Assembly: GCA_028753945.1 (NCBI GenBank)
Contig: JAPNXP010000002.1
Location: 8,432,001 to 8,496,000 of the forward strand
Length of the DNA: 64,000 nucleotides
Direction: 5' to 3'
Origin: Hexactinellida sp. DTS-2022
Taxonomy: Eukaryota; Porifera; Hexactinellida
Positions 33,411 to 44,499 of the stretch are shown piece after piece. Made by a program: the position numbers and the translations under genes. Numbering within the stretch: position 1 is the first letter of the stretch; each line of letters opens with the position of its first letter. The notes under the pieces were generated by a model, which saw nothing but the letters and a program-made list of their open reading frames with translations, ran no database searches and was not told the DNA's origin.

Positions 33411-34009
33411 AAGAAATGTATGATAATTTTGATAAAATATACATAATGTAATAGGTACCTATGTTGTATAAACCAATATAGTATACAAGTTTTGATACAC
33501 TATTCGAATAATGGTAACCAAGATAATATCATTGAACATAGAAAAATGAATCCCTTGGAGTTTTACCAATGATAACATAAATCAAGGAAAATGTACCATG
33601 GATATTAGGGATCAGTGAAGTCAATTATATTTAGGCAGTAAATAATGACAGTTCTGCAACCTTGAATAGATACTTGCATAGGAATCCTGGTCACCTGTAA
33701 ATCTCTAGCTACAAAATATAGGAACTTAATAACAAATTGACAATTTAGTAAGAAGATTAAGGAATTTTTTGATTAGTTATTTGCAAAAATGTGTAGATTT
33801 ATGAGAAAGATTTTGACAGTGAAGAAGCATTCCAAAACTAAAGAAAAATGGTGTAATACAAGGACAACACCTAACCGTTATAATACAAAAAAAAATAAGA
33901 GAGATATTATGAATTGATATTGATATAATAATTTGAAATTTCACACTATTCGTTCAGGCAGTATTCGGTTAAGAGTAGATTGTTGTTGCATTGCATGGAG
34001 AAACTTCGA
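33411..34009. other. AT-rich intergenic, nothing recognised
   Basis: No frame, array or element end is supported. Confidence 0.5.
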
Positions 34010-34655
34010 TACTATCATATGAGTGCAAGAATTCATTTAATCACTTATGAGTCAAATTTTTCATCAATAAATGTGGACATCACTTTTTTCATCATCAATA
34101 AATTTAATATAAATAAAAAGAAAAGTAACAAATGAAATCGCTGCACTCATATGATAGAACTTATTGAGAGCTGTCCAAAACCGTTGAGATTTTGTTTCTA
34201 GGTGGTATACGAGTCATAATATGACTTCCGCAATGGCAATAATTGTGTTTGGAGATAGCGGGGTTTGAAAAAAGTGTCCCCTATGGCAGTGACTCAGGTG
34301 GAGGACACTAAAATTCTGTATTATTGAAGGTTTTCAATATTTTTAAATAAGTTTTGAAATTATGATGCGATATATGCTGTTCTATCCAAATATAAGATAA
34401 AACTTATGTGTGGCTATGTCCCGAAATTATCAAGTTTCTATGGTATACTGCAACCGGCAACAAACACCAGAACCCCTGAATTTTTTTCAAAGCTCGAGGT
34501 GAATCAAACTGGAGAAATAATGGGAATTTTTCTTAGAGATTTCGTGAGAGTCCACATGGATATCCATACATTCCGAAAATGCAATAAAAACGAGATTAAC
34601 AATAGTTAGGATTTTATCGAAATTTGGGATTTTGTAGAGTATACCTGAACCTTAA
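34010..34655 (-). mobile_element. Family C TTAA element, inverted copy
   Basis: The right end reads GAGTATACCTGAACCTTAA, with TTAA at 34652-34655. The sequence leftward is the reverse complement of 63355-64000 almost throughout, including ATCATATGAGTGCA inverted words at 34016 and 34148. The left boundary cannot be set because the partner copy runs off the window. Confidence 0.75.
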
Positions 34656-34761
34656 TATATTGTTTGATTTGCTGCACTTTGATTTTAATCTATTTATATA
34701 CATTTCTCTAATTTAGACCCACACTTCAACAGGCACTACCGGCCAGAGGGAGAATGTCCAC

Positions 34762-34994
34762 TTAAGGCTCGACCCGCAAGTTCAAAATGAAATTCCATTT
34801 GATGTTATAAAACTTAGATTTTAGTTTAATTGCATATTTAGCATGCTCCATATGTCTATAGTATTCGCTGAAAGTTTCATTCAGAAATTCCAAATACTTT
34901 GGGAAATACAACACCTGAAGTATCCTTCTTTTCTAGTACTTTGTACTAATTTTTAGAAATCATTTTTAGAAATCATTCGAGAAAGTCGAGCCAA
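34762..34994. mobile_element. Family D TTAA element, short copy
   Basis: It begins TTAAGGCTCGACCCGC and ends near GAAAGTCGAGCC. The left 200 bases match the reverse complement of about 57430-57620, the right end of the large family D element. The right TTAA is not evident. Confidence 0.55.
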
Positions 34995-35329
34995 CATGAC
35001 GCCATTTTTCTAAAAGTTCAAGCTAGTTTAAGATGAATTAAGTATTGAGAATATTTAAAAAAAAGCTCAGTTCGTTACCTGCTCCGTCTTGCACTACTAT
35101 TTATAAAGCAAACCCTTTCCTCTACGAGATTGAGGATAAAGTCAAATCAGCCTCAACTCAACCCCTCACCTGTCGCCAACTGCATCAAACACGCAGTCGG
35201 TCTGATAGTCTATTATGAGGTAACTACTCAGTCATTTTTATGGGAATAAGTAGCCTGCCAAGCAACATGAAGAACCCCCTGGATCAGGGTATTATACAGG
35301 ACTAGAATTGAACACTCCTAGGTCACTAC

Positions 35330-35781
35330 CGTAGGCGTCAAGTTTTGGAAAATATAATCAAAGATGGGGGGGCCCACTTGGGGGTCGGGGGGGGGGCTTA
35401 CTGGGAGGTTTACTAATATTTCAAGATTTGTTTTTTCAGAAACAAAATCCGGATATATTGAGTAAACTAACGTAATTCTCACCCTCTATCATCCCTTGGT
35501 CGTTCAAAAGGACCACTTTCATATAAAAATTAAATCCACCGACAGGTCCGGGGGATCGCTCCCAGTGATTCCAGCCTCCCCCCAGGGGTGGCGCTAGGGG
35601 GGAGGCAGGGGGCGGGGGGCAATAGCCCCCCGCCGGGGAAAGTTTATACTGGGCAGCTGATCGCGTTCCCTCTATTTAGCCCTCCCTGTCTGGGAAATCC
35701 TGGCGCCACCCCTGCCTCCCCCCCCCCCCAATCAGCAATTTGGGAGGGGACCGCCCCAAAACCCCAAACTTGGCGCCTATG
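35330..35781. mobile_element. 8-bp-TSD element (CGTAGGCGTCAAG...CTTGGCGCCTATG)
   Basis: The ends are inverse with two mismatches. GTCACTAC is duplicated exactly at 35322-35329 and 35782-35789. The interior has long G/C runs and a second element. Confidence 0.88.
35583..35714. mobile_element. Nested hAT MITE (CAGGGGTGGCGC), TSD CCTCCCCC
   Basis: CAGGGGTGGCGC and GCGCCACCCCTG are perfect inverses. CCTCCCCC flanks both sides (35575-35582, 35715-35722). The target was a C-run inside the older element. Confidence 0.88.
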
Positions 35782-35879
35782 GTCACTACATAATGAAATT
35801 TGACGGCTAAAAGGTTAGTTTTGTATTACTCTATGCGGACTTTCGGCAGTTTTCGCGTTCCTAAACGCAAACATATCTC

Positions 35880-36012
35880 GGTACAACTATAGTATTGTAC
35901 CGGAATATTATGTGCATATTGAAAGACTCGTCTTTTTCAGTGTGTATTATGGTTCATTAAGAAAGAATAGTCTTTATAAAGTGTGTATCCGGTACAATAC
36001 TATAGTTGTACC
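35880..36012. mobile_element. Short MITE (GGTACAACTATAG), TSD CATATCTC
   Basis: GGTACAACTATAGTATTGTA at the left is matched by TACAATACTATAGTTGTACC at the right. CATATCTC is duplicated exactly (35872-35879, 36013-36020). A second inverted pair (AAGACTCGTCTTTTTCAG-type) lies within. Confidence 0.88.
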
Positions 36013-36686
36013 CATATCTCTATTTATACGCCTCTATGCGTATGGCGCTCCTGGATAAAACACTGCCCTAGATATCAAAGGAGGCCTGGCTTCCATAGGG
36101 CCAACTGTGACATCAACTTCACTGAATGAGGCCCGAAGCCACTAATGTCTTTCGACCGAGAAACGTGAATGTGTTATTAGGCTTTCATACATAGGTGATG
36201 GATATTGTAGATATTGCCAACATTTTTTGCCAATTTGAATGAATGGATGCAAATTTAAAGATAAGATAGGTCGCATGTCCACTGTTCGGATTATGAGGGT
36301 GTCCTTGAGCCTTCAATTGGCAAACTTTTCTAGGGAGTTGGGGGTGGGAAGGGCGGCTACATAAGAAACAAAACATGTCAAACGAGTCGAACTTCAATGT
36401 TCAAATTTCAATGAATTTGATTAATTCGCAGGCCACTTTCAACATATTCGATCAGTATTTTTCTAATCCACAATTCCCGATATGGGACAAGGCCGTCTTC
36501 TACCATTGCCAACATCATCTCAATTATTTATTCTAGAATAAATGTTTGAGAATAAATGTTCCACTATATACTACTTCCCATAGAATAAATTATCTGATGG
36601 TACGTGTAATTTACGCATGTTTGCAAGACAATATTTTGAAGAAACTTATTTCTAAATTTAAAATTGGTAATACTTTACATACATTA
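36013..36686. other. Unassigned intergenic
   Basis: Mixed-composition DNA with short open frames on both strands, none with motifs I can support. Confidence 0.45.
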
Positions 36687-36901
36687 TACAGTACACCCTC
36701 GCTAGTCCGAACAGGAGACCCCACATAATTTTTCGTATAAAACTGGGGAAAAAATAAAAAATATTTGTATTTTAGATAGGAATTATACAAAAATAAGTAT
36801 CAGATAAGTATTTTAGGTAGTATACTACGGTATATGTTTTGTTTGAATTAAGAAGGTTTGGACAAGTTTGGTTCAGGTTATCGGGGTGTCATTTTATAGA
36901 C
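36687..36901. mobile_element. pogo-like MITE, interrupted copy
   Basis: It starts TACAGTACACCCTCGCTAGT and follows the full copy at 26013 through ATTATACAAAAATAAGT and TTATCGGGGTGTCATTT. It is then cut by the insertion at 36902. The missing right part is not recognised beyond 37512. Confidence 0.75.
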
Positions 36902-37512
36902 ACCTGTTGCATGAGAAATTGAATTGCCGTGAGAAATTGAATATAACCATGGATGCCGTGAGAAATTGAATCTCCAAATTCAATTCATAGCAATCAAGCA
37001 ATAGTTCATTCATTACTCATTTTACAAATACTTATATAGAGCTGAGTTACTGGTAACTGAAGTGGTTTTTATTTATGTCAAAATTTCATTTCTGAGGTTA
37101 TGTTTCTTTTAAAATTCAAACAACTCCTTATATGGAGTTCAGTTACCAGTAACTGAGCTCCATATAAGTAATCTGCTCATTTTATTATGACAATAATAAA
37201 GAATAACAACAGACCTGTAAATGACTGATTTAAAATATAGAAAATACTACATAAATTATATAAATTATTGAGTCAACAATATGAGTACAGTAGAACCTGC
37301 GTAATTCGATCCCCTATAAACCGGAAGTCTCCTTAATCCGACACAAATTTCCTGTCCCTAGTGTCGGATTAGACAGCTTCTACGGTATAGTATTATTTGC
37401 AATCTATAGAGACTAAAGATTCACATTATGTTAACAGGTTTTATTCAATTTCTCACGGCATCTATGGTTATATTCAATTTCTCACGGCAATTCAATTTCT
37501 CATGCAACAGGT
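36902..37512. mobile_element. Element with ~70-bp near-identical TIRs
   Basis: The ends start ACCTGTTGCATGAGAAATTG and carry three GCCGTGAGAAATTGAAT-type repeats each. The two ends differ at about one base over 68, pointing to recent insertion. No transposase is present. It contains the small MITE at 37286 and a GTTACTGGTAACTGA palindromic pair (about 37045-37165). Confidence 0.85.
37286..37387. mobile_element. pogo-like MITE, nested (TACAGTAGAACCTGCG)
   Basis: A 102-base unit begins TACAGTAGAACCTGCGTAAT and ends GACAGCTTCTACGGTA, with TA at each tip. It lies inside the 36902-37512 element. Confidence 0.7.
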
Positions 37513-37874
37513 CTACTTTAGATATAAATATACAGTAGTATATAGTATATACGTCCATTATTTTCTCTAATAGTCCATCAGTGGGCAAATGACCCGAAGT
37601 GGGCAAACATATTAGTGGACTATAAGAGAAGTGGGAATGAATAGAACAGAGTGGTATGTACTTCTATCCAGAATTATTATACATACGGCGTAAAAGATTT
37701 TGATTACTCTATGATAGTAAGATGACATCCACAGTCTTTTGTACAATTCTTCGATTTATATAAATTTATTCTTTCGTCCTAACAAAGATAGGATAAGAAA
37801 TAACTGGTTTTGACTTCCTATCTCGGTATGAAGGTCTCCAGTCTACCAAATTTATGGATTGTTTCTGAGTCATA

Positions 37875-38088
37875 TGCCGTAATTCCCTGAATAAGCGCCC
37901 GGTCGCTTTTTTTCATGATGAGAAACCCCGGCGCTTATTCAGAGCATTACGGTAGTGAACCCAGTTAGTGTATTCAGAAATCTCCAAACCAATGATATCC
38001 TCACTGAATAGGTTGACAAATAATACATAACATCCCGGCGCATTTCAATTCACGGTGCTTTTTCAGAGTATTACCGTATTCATTCTTT
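37875..38088. mobile_element. GCGCTTATTCAG hairpin MITE and a partial second copy
   Basis: At 37875-37954 CCGTAATTCCCTGAATAAGC is matched by GCGCTTATTCAGAGCATTACGG, giving an 80-base hairpin. A half copy (GGTGCTTTTTCAGAGTATTACCG) lies at 38050-38082. The larger relative with the same end motif is at 47095-47326. Confidence 0.7.
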
Positions 38089-38130
38089 ATATTTATTATT
38101 ATATTTTCTTAAATATTAGCTTTACTAATA

Positions 38131-40611
38131 ATGTCGAGCGAATCCAGCTTCGATGGAGAGATTTTCAATGAGCCTGATGATTTCATTCCCAAATCTAATT
38201 CAACAGATCAGGACAGCTTTCCTTCAGATACCGAGCCCCCCGTTGCTACCATCGCTTCACAAGCACCTGCGCCAACATCATCCCAAACATCTATACCTCC
38301 ATCAATACCGGGGATTTCGGAGTCCTTTTTTTCACTTGACATAGAATCTCAGGCCACCGACAGTTTTCGAAACCGGAGACGTGGGGGTCGCCCTCGCAAG
38401 CGAATCTACGCCAGAAGACACACTGTTGGCAATCCTGATACCAAAGAATTTCCATCAGTCAAGATTGCAGACCCAATTTCCAAGATAAGCAAACCGAAGA
38501 AACACAAATTCTTCAAAGCCCACCCGATTCGAGGATATGCCTCTAAATTCCGCGTTCCACCATATACCCATTCTCGACCAGTCGAATTTAAAACATCTCA
38601 GGATAGTTCTTTAAGGACCGCTTCTAAACCAACTGGAATGAGGATCCTTGATGTAGGCATTTTAGCTGAGGTATTCTCTACCTTTAAATGCAACAAATGC
38701 AATGGTCCTCTCGTCTTGTACGAAGAAAGATGGCAGCACGGCTGGCAGACATTCTTTAGAGTCAAGTGCCAGACGTGCCATTCAGAACACGCAACCTTCC
38801 CTTCCTCACGTTCTCTGGACATGCTCAGCCACCATACTTGTGTCAATGTCCCGTTTACCAGCAGAGACATGAATGAGGTTACAATGAGGTCGGTACTGGC
38901 CACACATTCAACCGGTATGTCATGGCGTGATTTACATAAAATTGCTACAATATTTGATATGCCACCACCAGTTCAATCAATACCATCTCGATATGCCATC
39001 CGTCTTGAAGGTGTTACAAAAAAAGCGGTTAATCTTTCGATGTCTGAAGCTGCTGATCAGCTACACCAGAAGGTAGATTCAGAACCATCTCCCGAGCCTA
39101 ATGCTATCAATGTAACAATTAGTTTCGACAGCTCCTGGAAGACCAGGGGTTTCTACTCCAATATAGGTTTCGGTGCTGCCATATCTACCTCCACCAAGAA
39201 AGTACTGGACTACGAGATCTTGAGTCGACTATGCGAGAAGTGCTCTATATGGACAGAAGAGAAACAGAAAGACAAACCATCCGAGTACGAGAAATGGCTA
39301 GAGCGTCATAAGCCGAACTGCAACAGAAACTACACAGGTTCTTCCCAAGCAATGGAGCCCGAAGCTGCCGAGAGGATCTGGGGTCGCAGCTTGGAGAAGA
39401 ACCGCTTGGTGTATTCCGTGTTTGTTGGTGACGGAGACTCTAAGGCCTTTCAGCACGTGACAACACTTGATCCCTACCCTCTTGTGAAAAAGCGAAAAGA
39501 AGAATGTCTGACACATGTTGCCAAGCGTCTGAAGAAGAACCTAAAGAAAATCAAGCCTAATACGAAGACAAAAACCTATGTACAACACAAACTCACCGAA
39601 TGGAAAGCTGACTATATCGCCGCGAACTATTCCACTGTTATCTTACAGAACCGTGGGACAACACCTGATAAGCTGTCACGAGATCTACGTATTCTCCTCG
39701 ATCATGCGGCAGGAATTCATTCTGGCTGTCCTACCGGAGAGAACACATGGTGTCGTTGGAATAAACCATCTAGTTCCACAGCACCAGCTACTTTGACCAC
39801 CTTTACACCTATTGAAATCCAGAAGGTACGCGAGGCCTTCAACAAATATGCCACGACTGAGTTCTGCAGCCATCTGACGCTAGGTCTAACTCAGAATGCA
39901 AACGAATCCCTGCACAACATGATATGGTGCCTCTGCCCCAAGAACAAGCACGTGTCTCCTCAATCTATCAGGATTAGCACTGCCATCTCTGTTCTGAGTT
40001 TCAATGAAGGAGAACTGCCACTCTTCGGGATTATGTACGACCTTGGACTGTCTCCATCGCGACATGCCTACCAATCAATGATCGACCGTATTCATAAGTT
40101 GCAATATTCCCGTACTGCCAAAATTAAATCTAATTTCCAACGACGACGAAGAAGAATGAAGCTAGTCAAGCAGCACCGAGAAAAGGCACTGCTGAAATCA
40201 GAAGGCGGGGGTAGCTATAGAGGAGGATAGTATGGAGCTGAGAGCACGCAAAGCAAGAGAGGTAGGCAGGCCCGAGGTAGGCAGGCCCGAGGTAGGCAGG
40301 CCCGAGGACGGGGCAGACAGGCGAGAGGAGTTTCTACAGGCGTGAAGAGAAAACTCAAAGAGCGTAGTACTCCTTCTGTCTCTAGTCCGTCTTCTGGTGA
40401 TGAGTCTAGATGTTCAGAAGAGTCGACAACCCTTTGTGCGATTTGCAATAAGAGAGAGCCGGACCCAGTAGCACTCAGACGAATCGGGAAGAAGATTGAG
40501 TCGCAATGGGTATGCTGTGATGTCTGCTCAGACTGGATCCACTGCTACTGCGCTGATGTAGTATACGAGATTGTCTCAGCTGGATCTTTCACTTGTGACA
40601 AGTGTACTTAA
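38131..40611 (+). pseudogene. Mutator-type transposase plus PHD finger, split by one in-frame TAG
   Basis: ATG 38131 opens a 699-codon frame. In order it has an acidic, proline/serine-rich N terminus, an AT-hook-like basic stretch RRRGGRPRKR (about 82-91), a zinc ribbon (C187, C190, C213, C216) and a Mutator-like DDE transposase domain. Catalytic candidates are D333 in SFDSSWKTRG, D434 in VGDGDSK and E592 in NANESLHN. A TAG at 40228-40230 ends it, but the same frame runs on for 126 codons. It passes an RG/Q-rich repeat (GRQAR units) and ends in a PHD-type finger (LCAICNKREPDP, then WVCCDVCSDWIHCYC and FTCDKC). Readthrough would give about 826 residues. The product would excise and insert Mutator-type elements in the nucleus, with the finger reading chromatin. 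Long MULE TIRs were not found. Confidence 0.85.
40231..40611 (+). CDS. PHD-finger extension downstream of the TAG
   Basis: The segment lies in the transposase frame and could also start at an internal ATG, but none lies near its beginning. Three exact 15-base repeats at about 40257-40310 encode GRQAR. The zinc ligands follow a C4HC3-like order: CAIC, CCDVC, WIHCYC, CDKC. PHD fingers at the C terminus of animal Mutator and other DDE transposases are known. The lack of further stops or frameshifts suggests that selection held the frame until recently. Confidence 0.7.
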   Translation, partial: YGAESTQSKRGRQARGRQARGRQARGRGRQARGVSTGVKRKLKERSTPSVSSPSSGDESRCSEESTTLCAICNKREPDPVALRRIGKKIESQWVCCDVCSDWIHCYCADVVYEIVSAGSFTCDKCT

Positions 40612-40625
40612 TATGTGAGTTCAAT

Positions 40626-40832
40626 TTTTACCTTTACTCGATCCATTTATTAATCAAAATTGGTACGAATTTGCAGCTATTTAGTACAACTATTTCGGTT
40701 TCGGTCACTTAGCGAGGGTTCACTTCACAAGGTCCGTTTTCCGACTTTGTTTGTCCGTATTTGGTGTTACCGGCCTCATTCGACCACCGTTACTATTGTA
40801 ACAACAACTATATGTATTCTTACTTAATATTT
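40626..40832 (+). repeat. Mutator gene 3' flank shared with 14868-15067
   Basis: It matches the reverse complement of 14868-15067 at roughly 85-90% by eye. Both copies stop being similar near a TTCTTAC word, which may mark the element end. Confidence 0.6.
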
Positions 40833-41548
40833 TAAAAAAAAGCAAAAATACCAAAATTTGTATTTCTAGACCGATTTTAGTAATTTTCTTTTCTGGATCT
40901 ATATACTACATATATAGAACTAGTGTTTAATGCAATAAACTGGAAAATGAGTGTATTTTGGGTCATAAATATTTATTTTGGTTTCTGATATTGATTAGCC
41001 TCAAGAAAACAAGCATTTGAAATAATCTTGTAACATAGACAACACACAGTTCTTTGTAAATATAGTTTAATATCGAAACCACGGAAATCTAAACCGCCAA
41101 AAATACTCTTTGATGCAAGCGCTTTCTATCAGTTAGTTGACCTATCCAGCATACTTATCACTGAACCTCCTCTTACAATGGAATTAACAGACAAAGAACT
41201 TCGTATTGCATTAATTAACCCACTTGAATTCCCACCTTACCCTTGTCATAAGTAAGTTGTAAACACTGGGTTCAGGAAGTTACAAAAGCAAGCCTTAAAC
41301 GAACAAGTCATCAACGACAGCACCAGTACCGTAAACTGGGGCGACTTTGTTCCATTATTCCACGTATATCAATGCATTTCTTTAAATAATCTCTGCGAAT
41401 ATTTTATTTGTCAATTAATTTTATTGGTAACAAATAACATGTTCAAATAATGAGATAGCTAAACTTTGGGCTACTTCAAACCAATTATTCTAAAGTTTAT
41501 CTTGGGCCAAAGCTACCTATATCATAGAGGTGAAATTGTCCCATTATG
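40833..41548. other. AT-rich intergenic, nothing recognised
   Basis: No gene or element end is supported. A short GC-balanced segment at 41090-41340 has no long frame. Confidence 0.45.
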
Positions 41549-42255
41549 TTAAGGTTCAGGTATACTCTACAAATTTCGAATATTTAGATAAAATCCAAAT
41601 CATTGTCTATTTCTCTTTTATTGCATTTTGGGATTGTATTGATACCAATGAGTACTCTCAAGAGATTTCTAAGAAAGATTCCTATTATTTTTCGAGTTTG
41701 ACACACTTTGGTCACCTCAATTAGGGAATAATTGCTGTAAAACTTTTTTTCAATAGCCGCTATCTCAAAACTAACATTTTCAGAATTGCGGAAGAAGTCA
41801 TTTTGTCAATTTTGGTCGTAGAATCAAAAACTCAACGGTTTCGGAGAGATCTCGTAAAGATACAACTTTTCAGTGCTGCGATTTACCCTAATATGAATAG
41901 TTCATCTGTTTTTTGGATTTTGGATAATGAAAATCTTCATTTGAAAATCGACATCACATAAAAGTATTTGAAATCCAGAAAAATGTAGATATTCACAATT
42001 CCTGTACTCAAAAGTTATTTTACATCCAGCTAAACACATTTTATCAATAATATTCTTGGTATTGTTAATCTTTTCTTATTGATCTATTCCGCAAAAATGG
42101 TAAAATTTAAAAAAAGATTTTTCCTCTATTAGTTTATTTGCCAATATTATTGTATTTTTGGCATCCTGAGGATGAAGAAAATCCGCTGTAAAAAAATTTA
42201 TTCATTCGGGTGAATAGTTATGGTAGAAGTACTCTAGAGGATACCTGAACCTTAA
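41549..42255. mobile_element. Family C TTAA element, complete copy
   Basis: TTAAGGTTCAGGTATACTCT at the left and CTCTAGAGGATACCTGAACCTTAA-type text at the right are inverse, with TTAA at both tips. The first 150 bases match the copies at 34655 (inverted), 51225 and 63355. No transposase is present. Confidence 0.82.
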
Positions 42256-42380
42256 CCCCTATTATGACCAAATTTTTTAAAAAATGACCAAAAAGACAAA
42301 GTGAGTTTGCGCCGACATTCGCCCAGAGGTTTATATTCAAGACATCATGCTAAATCCTCTTCTCTCGTATAGTTTATGAG

Positions 42381-42568
42381 TAGATCTGTGATTTGTCGGG
42401 TTGTATAAGCTTTTCGATGCATTCTTCACATTTTATGACCTAATCGTGACGAAATTCAATGAAAATCCAAGTAAAGAGGGGGTTTTTGTTCGAATTTTTT
42501 TTAAACATTTAAAAAAATATATTTCTAAATTTGATAGAGCTTATACAACCCGACAAATCACAGATCTA
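42381..42568. mobile_element. MITE with 34-bp TIRs (TAGATCTGTGATTTGTCGGG)
   Basis: TAGATCTGTGATTTGTCGGG and on to GTATAAGCT is matched at the right by the inverse ending ACAAATCACAGATCTA with hardly a mismatch. No clear duplication is seen (TATGAG/TTCATGA flanks). Confidence 0.8.
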
Positions 42569-42894
42569 TTCATGAACTATATGATAGAATAACATTCAAC
42601 TTGATATCTTGTATATACACTTCTGTGGGAATGTTGTCGCAAACCCTCTCGGGTATAGGAATTTAACATTAGCGAAATCTAAAAAATCAAAAATCAAAAA
42701 AAGTATTTGTAAAATGGAAATTTCAATGGTTGTTTCATTATATTCTATGTAAAAATGTTCTACAGTAAAACAATGGACAAGCTGAGACCATAATTTTTTG
42801 CTGATATTGATTACCCTTAATTCTTTTTCTTCATCTGTGAGCATTCCTACCTAAAACCCGTTAGTTTGTAGGGCTTTCTCTGTTATTAGCCGCT

Positions 42895-43330
42895 CTCGAA
42901 CTGTGAGATCTTGTGAAAGTTTTACGAGATATAAGTTCTTTGCACCATTCGCTATCTCACAAAAAGTCTTCGACACGGCGGATCTGGTAGCTCTACTGAT
43001 AAGGATAATTTTTTGGGGTAGTTTTTTTTCTCCGACTTATACTTTTTGAGATATCACCTACATAATCAGGGTCACTCCCCAGAAATTCTACGGAATGTAT
43101 ATGTACAAAATGACGGTGATTTTGACCTTTAGTGACGTCAAAAAGGTAAAAGAAATGTCCGAATCAAATTTTTCTTTCAGATTTTGATAGATAGCATGTC
43201 AAACTATAGATGGGTGTGGGTTAACAAAAATTTATCCATCTCATGAATTTATAATAATTCAGTATTCTGTCGCCATATTTTTTATAAGACGATGATTTGG
43301 ACTTTTGGTGACGTTAAATGGCATTATCTC
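42895..43330. repeat. Repeat shared with 13700-14130, contains TGACGTCA
   Basis: CGACTTATACTTTTTGAGAT, the TTTAGTGACGTCAAAAAGGT block and AATGTCCGAATCAAATTTTT recur in the same order in the hAT-type element at 12702-14430. The CRE-type palindrome TGACGTCA is part of the shared text. Confidence 0.65.
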
Positions 43331-43981
43331 AATACCCAATATTTTTACACAAAGTAGGTTACTTTATTACGAAATACTTTACTCTCTTGTTTGAAACTTT
43401 CTAGGTTGCTTAAATATTGTTGCTTCAAGATAATTTACATATTTTAATGTAATGGAATAGTTGGATTGCATATATTTACACATCGAATGCCAAAAGACTG
43501 AGTTTTCGAACATTTTTGGGGAGTTACTGGTTCAACCGTATAGTAGTAATATTTCTCAAAAGTTAATTTCTCCAAAGATAGGTCAATTTTATCTTAATAG
43601 TTGTAATGAATGAACACTGAAGTTTTTGGAAGTCAATCATGCATACTTTCAGAAAAAGAACTATAGTGTAACCCAACACTATTGTATATGGGTTATGGAA
43701 TCCATCCTGAAAGTAATTTGATCAGCAATCCAAAAATTGATCAAATGTAGTTACACAGTAATATAGGTTCTATTTATATGATAAACTGAATTTATGTTTG
43801 CAATAAACGAGTTCAATAGAAGCACTAAAAAGAAACTATCAATTCAACCTAATACTAATTCAGTCGAAGCATCCTCAATTGAAAATTGACCTTTTCATGA
43901 TGATGCACACATTCCTCAGCACTAAACTGCCAGTAACAGCAAAAGAAGGGCAGATTCACTTGAAATTTTTAATGTATCTAT

Positions 43982-44477
43982 CAGGCTTGGGGCTGATTAC
44001 GATTACAATCGTAATCGATTGTAATCGATTACAACTTTTCTTGTAATCGTAATCGTAATCATAATCAAGCTTTTTTTGAAGGATGTAATCGTAATCGTAA
44101 TCGTAATCACCCACTAGTAATCAGCCCCAGGTATGGCACCAGACCCCCCAAATTTTCCACAATAACTTTAAATAAGGTTATAGTTTAAGGGTTCACTGAT
44201 CTCATTGCACCCCGAAAGATATCTGGTCCCTACAAATAATTCTTGGTGGCTACTCCCTTGCACACGGGCCTTATTTTTCGTGCGCATGAAACTCCGGGGC
44301 TTAATCGGAACGATCGTATTGCATCGTAAAGAAAATGAAATTGTAATCAATTGTAATTGATTGTAATCGATTACAACATTCCGTGTAATCGTAATCGTAA
44401 TCATAATCAAGCTTTTTCTGAAGGATGTAATCGTAATCGTAATCGTAATCACTCACTAGTAATCAGCCCCAGGTGTG
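43982..44477. mobile_element. hAT MITE rich in GTAATC repeats, TSD GTATCTAT
   Basis: CAGGCTTGGGGCTGATTAC and GTAATCAGCCCCAGGTGTG are the ends, and GTATCTAT is duplicated exactly (43974-43981, 44478-44485). Both ends carry runs of (GTAATC)n or its complement. An internal end-like block at 44100-44135 suggests that a second copy inserted into the first. The open frames on both strands here follow from the 6-base repeat. Confidence 0.85.
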
Positions 44478-44499
44478 GTATCTATACTTCACTGGGTAC

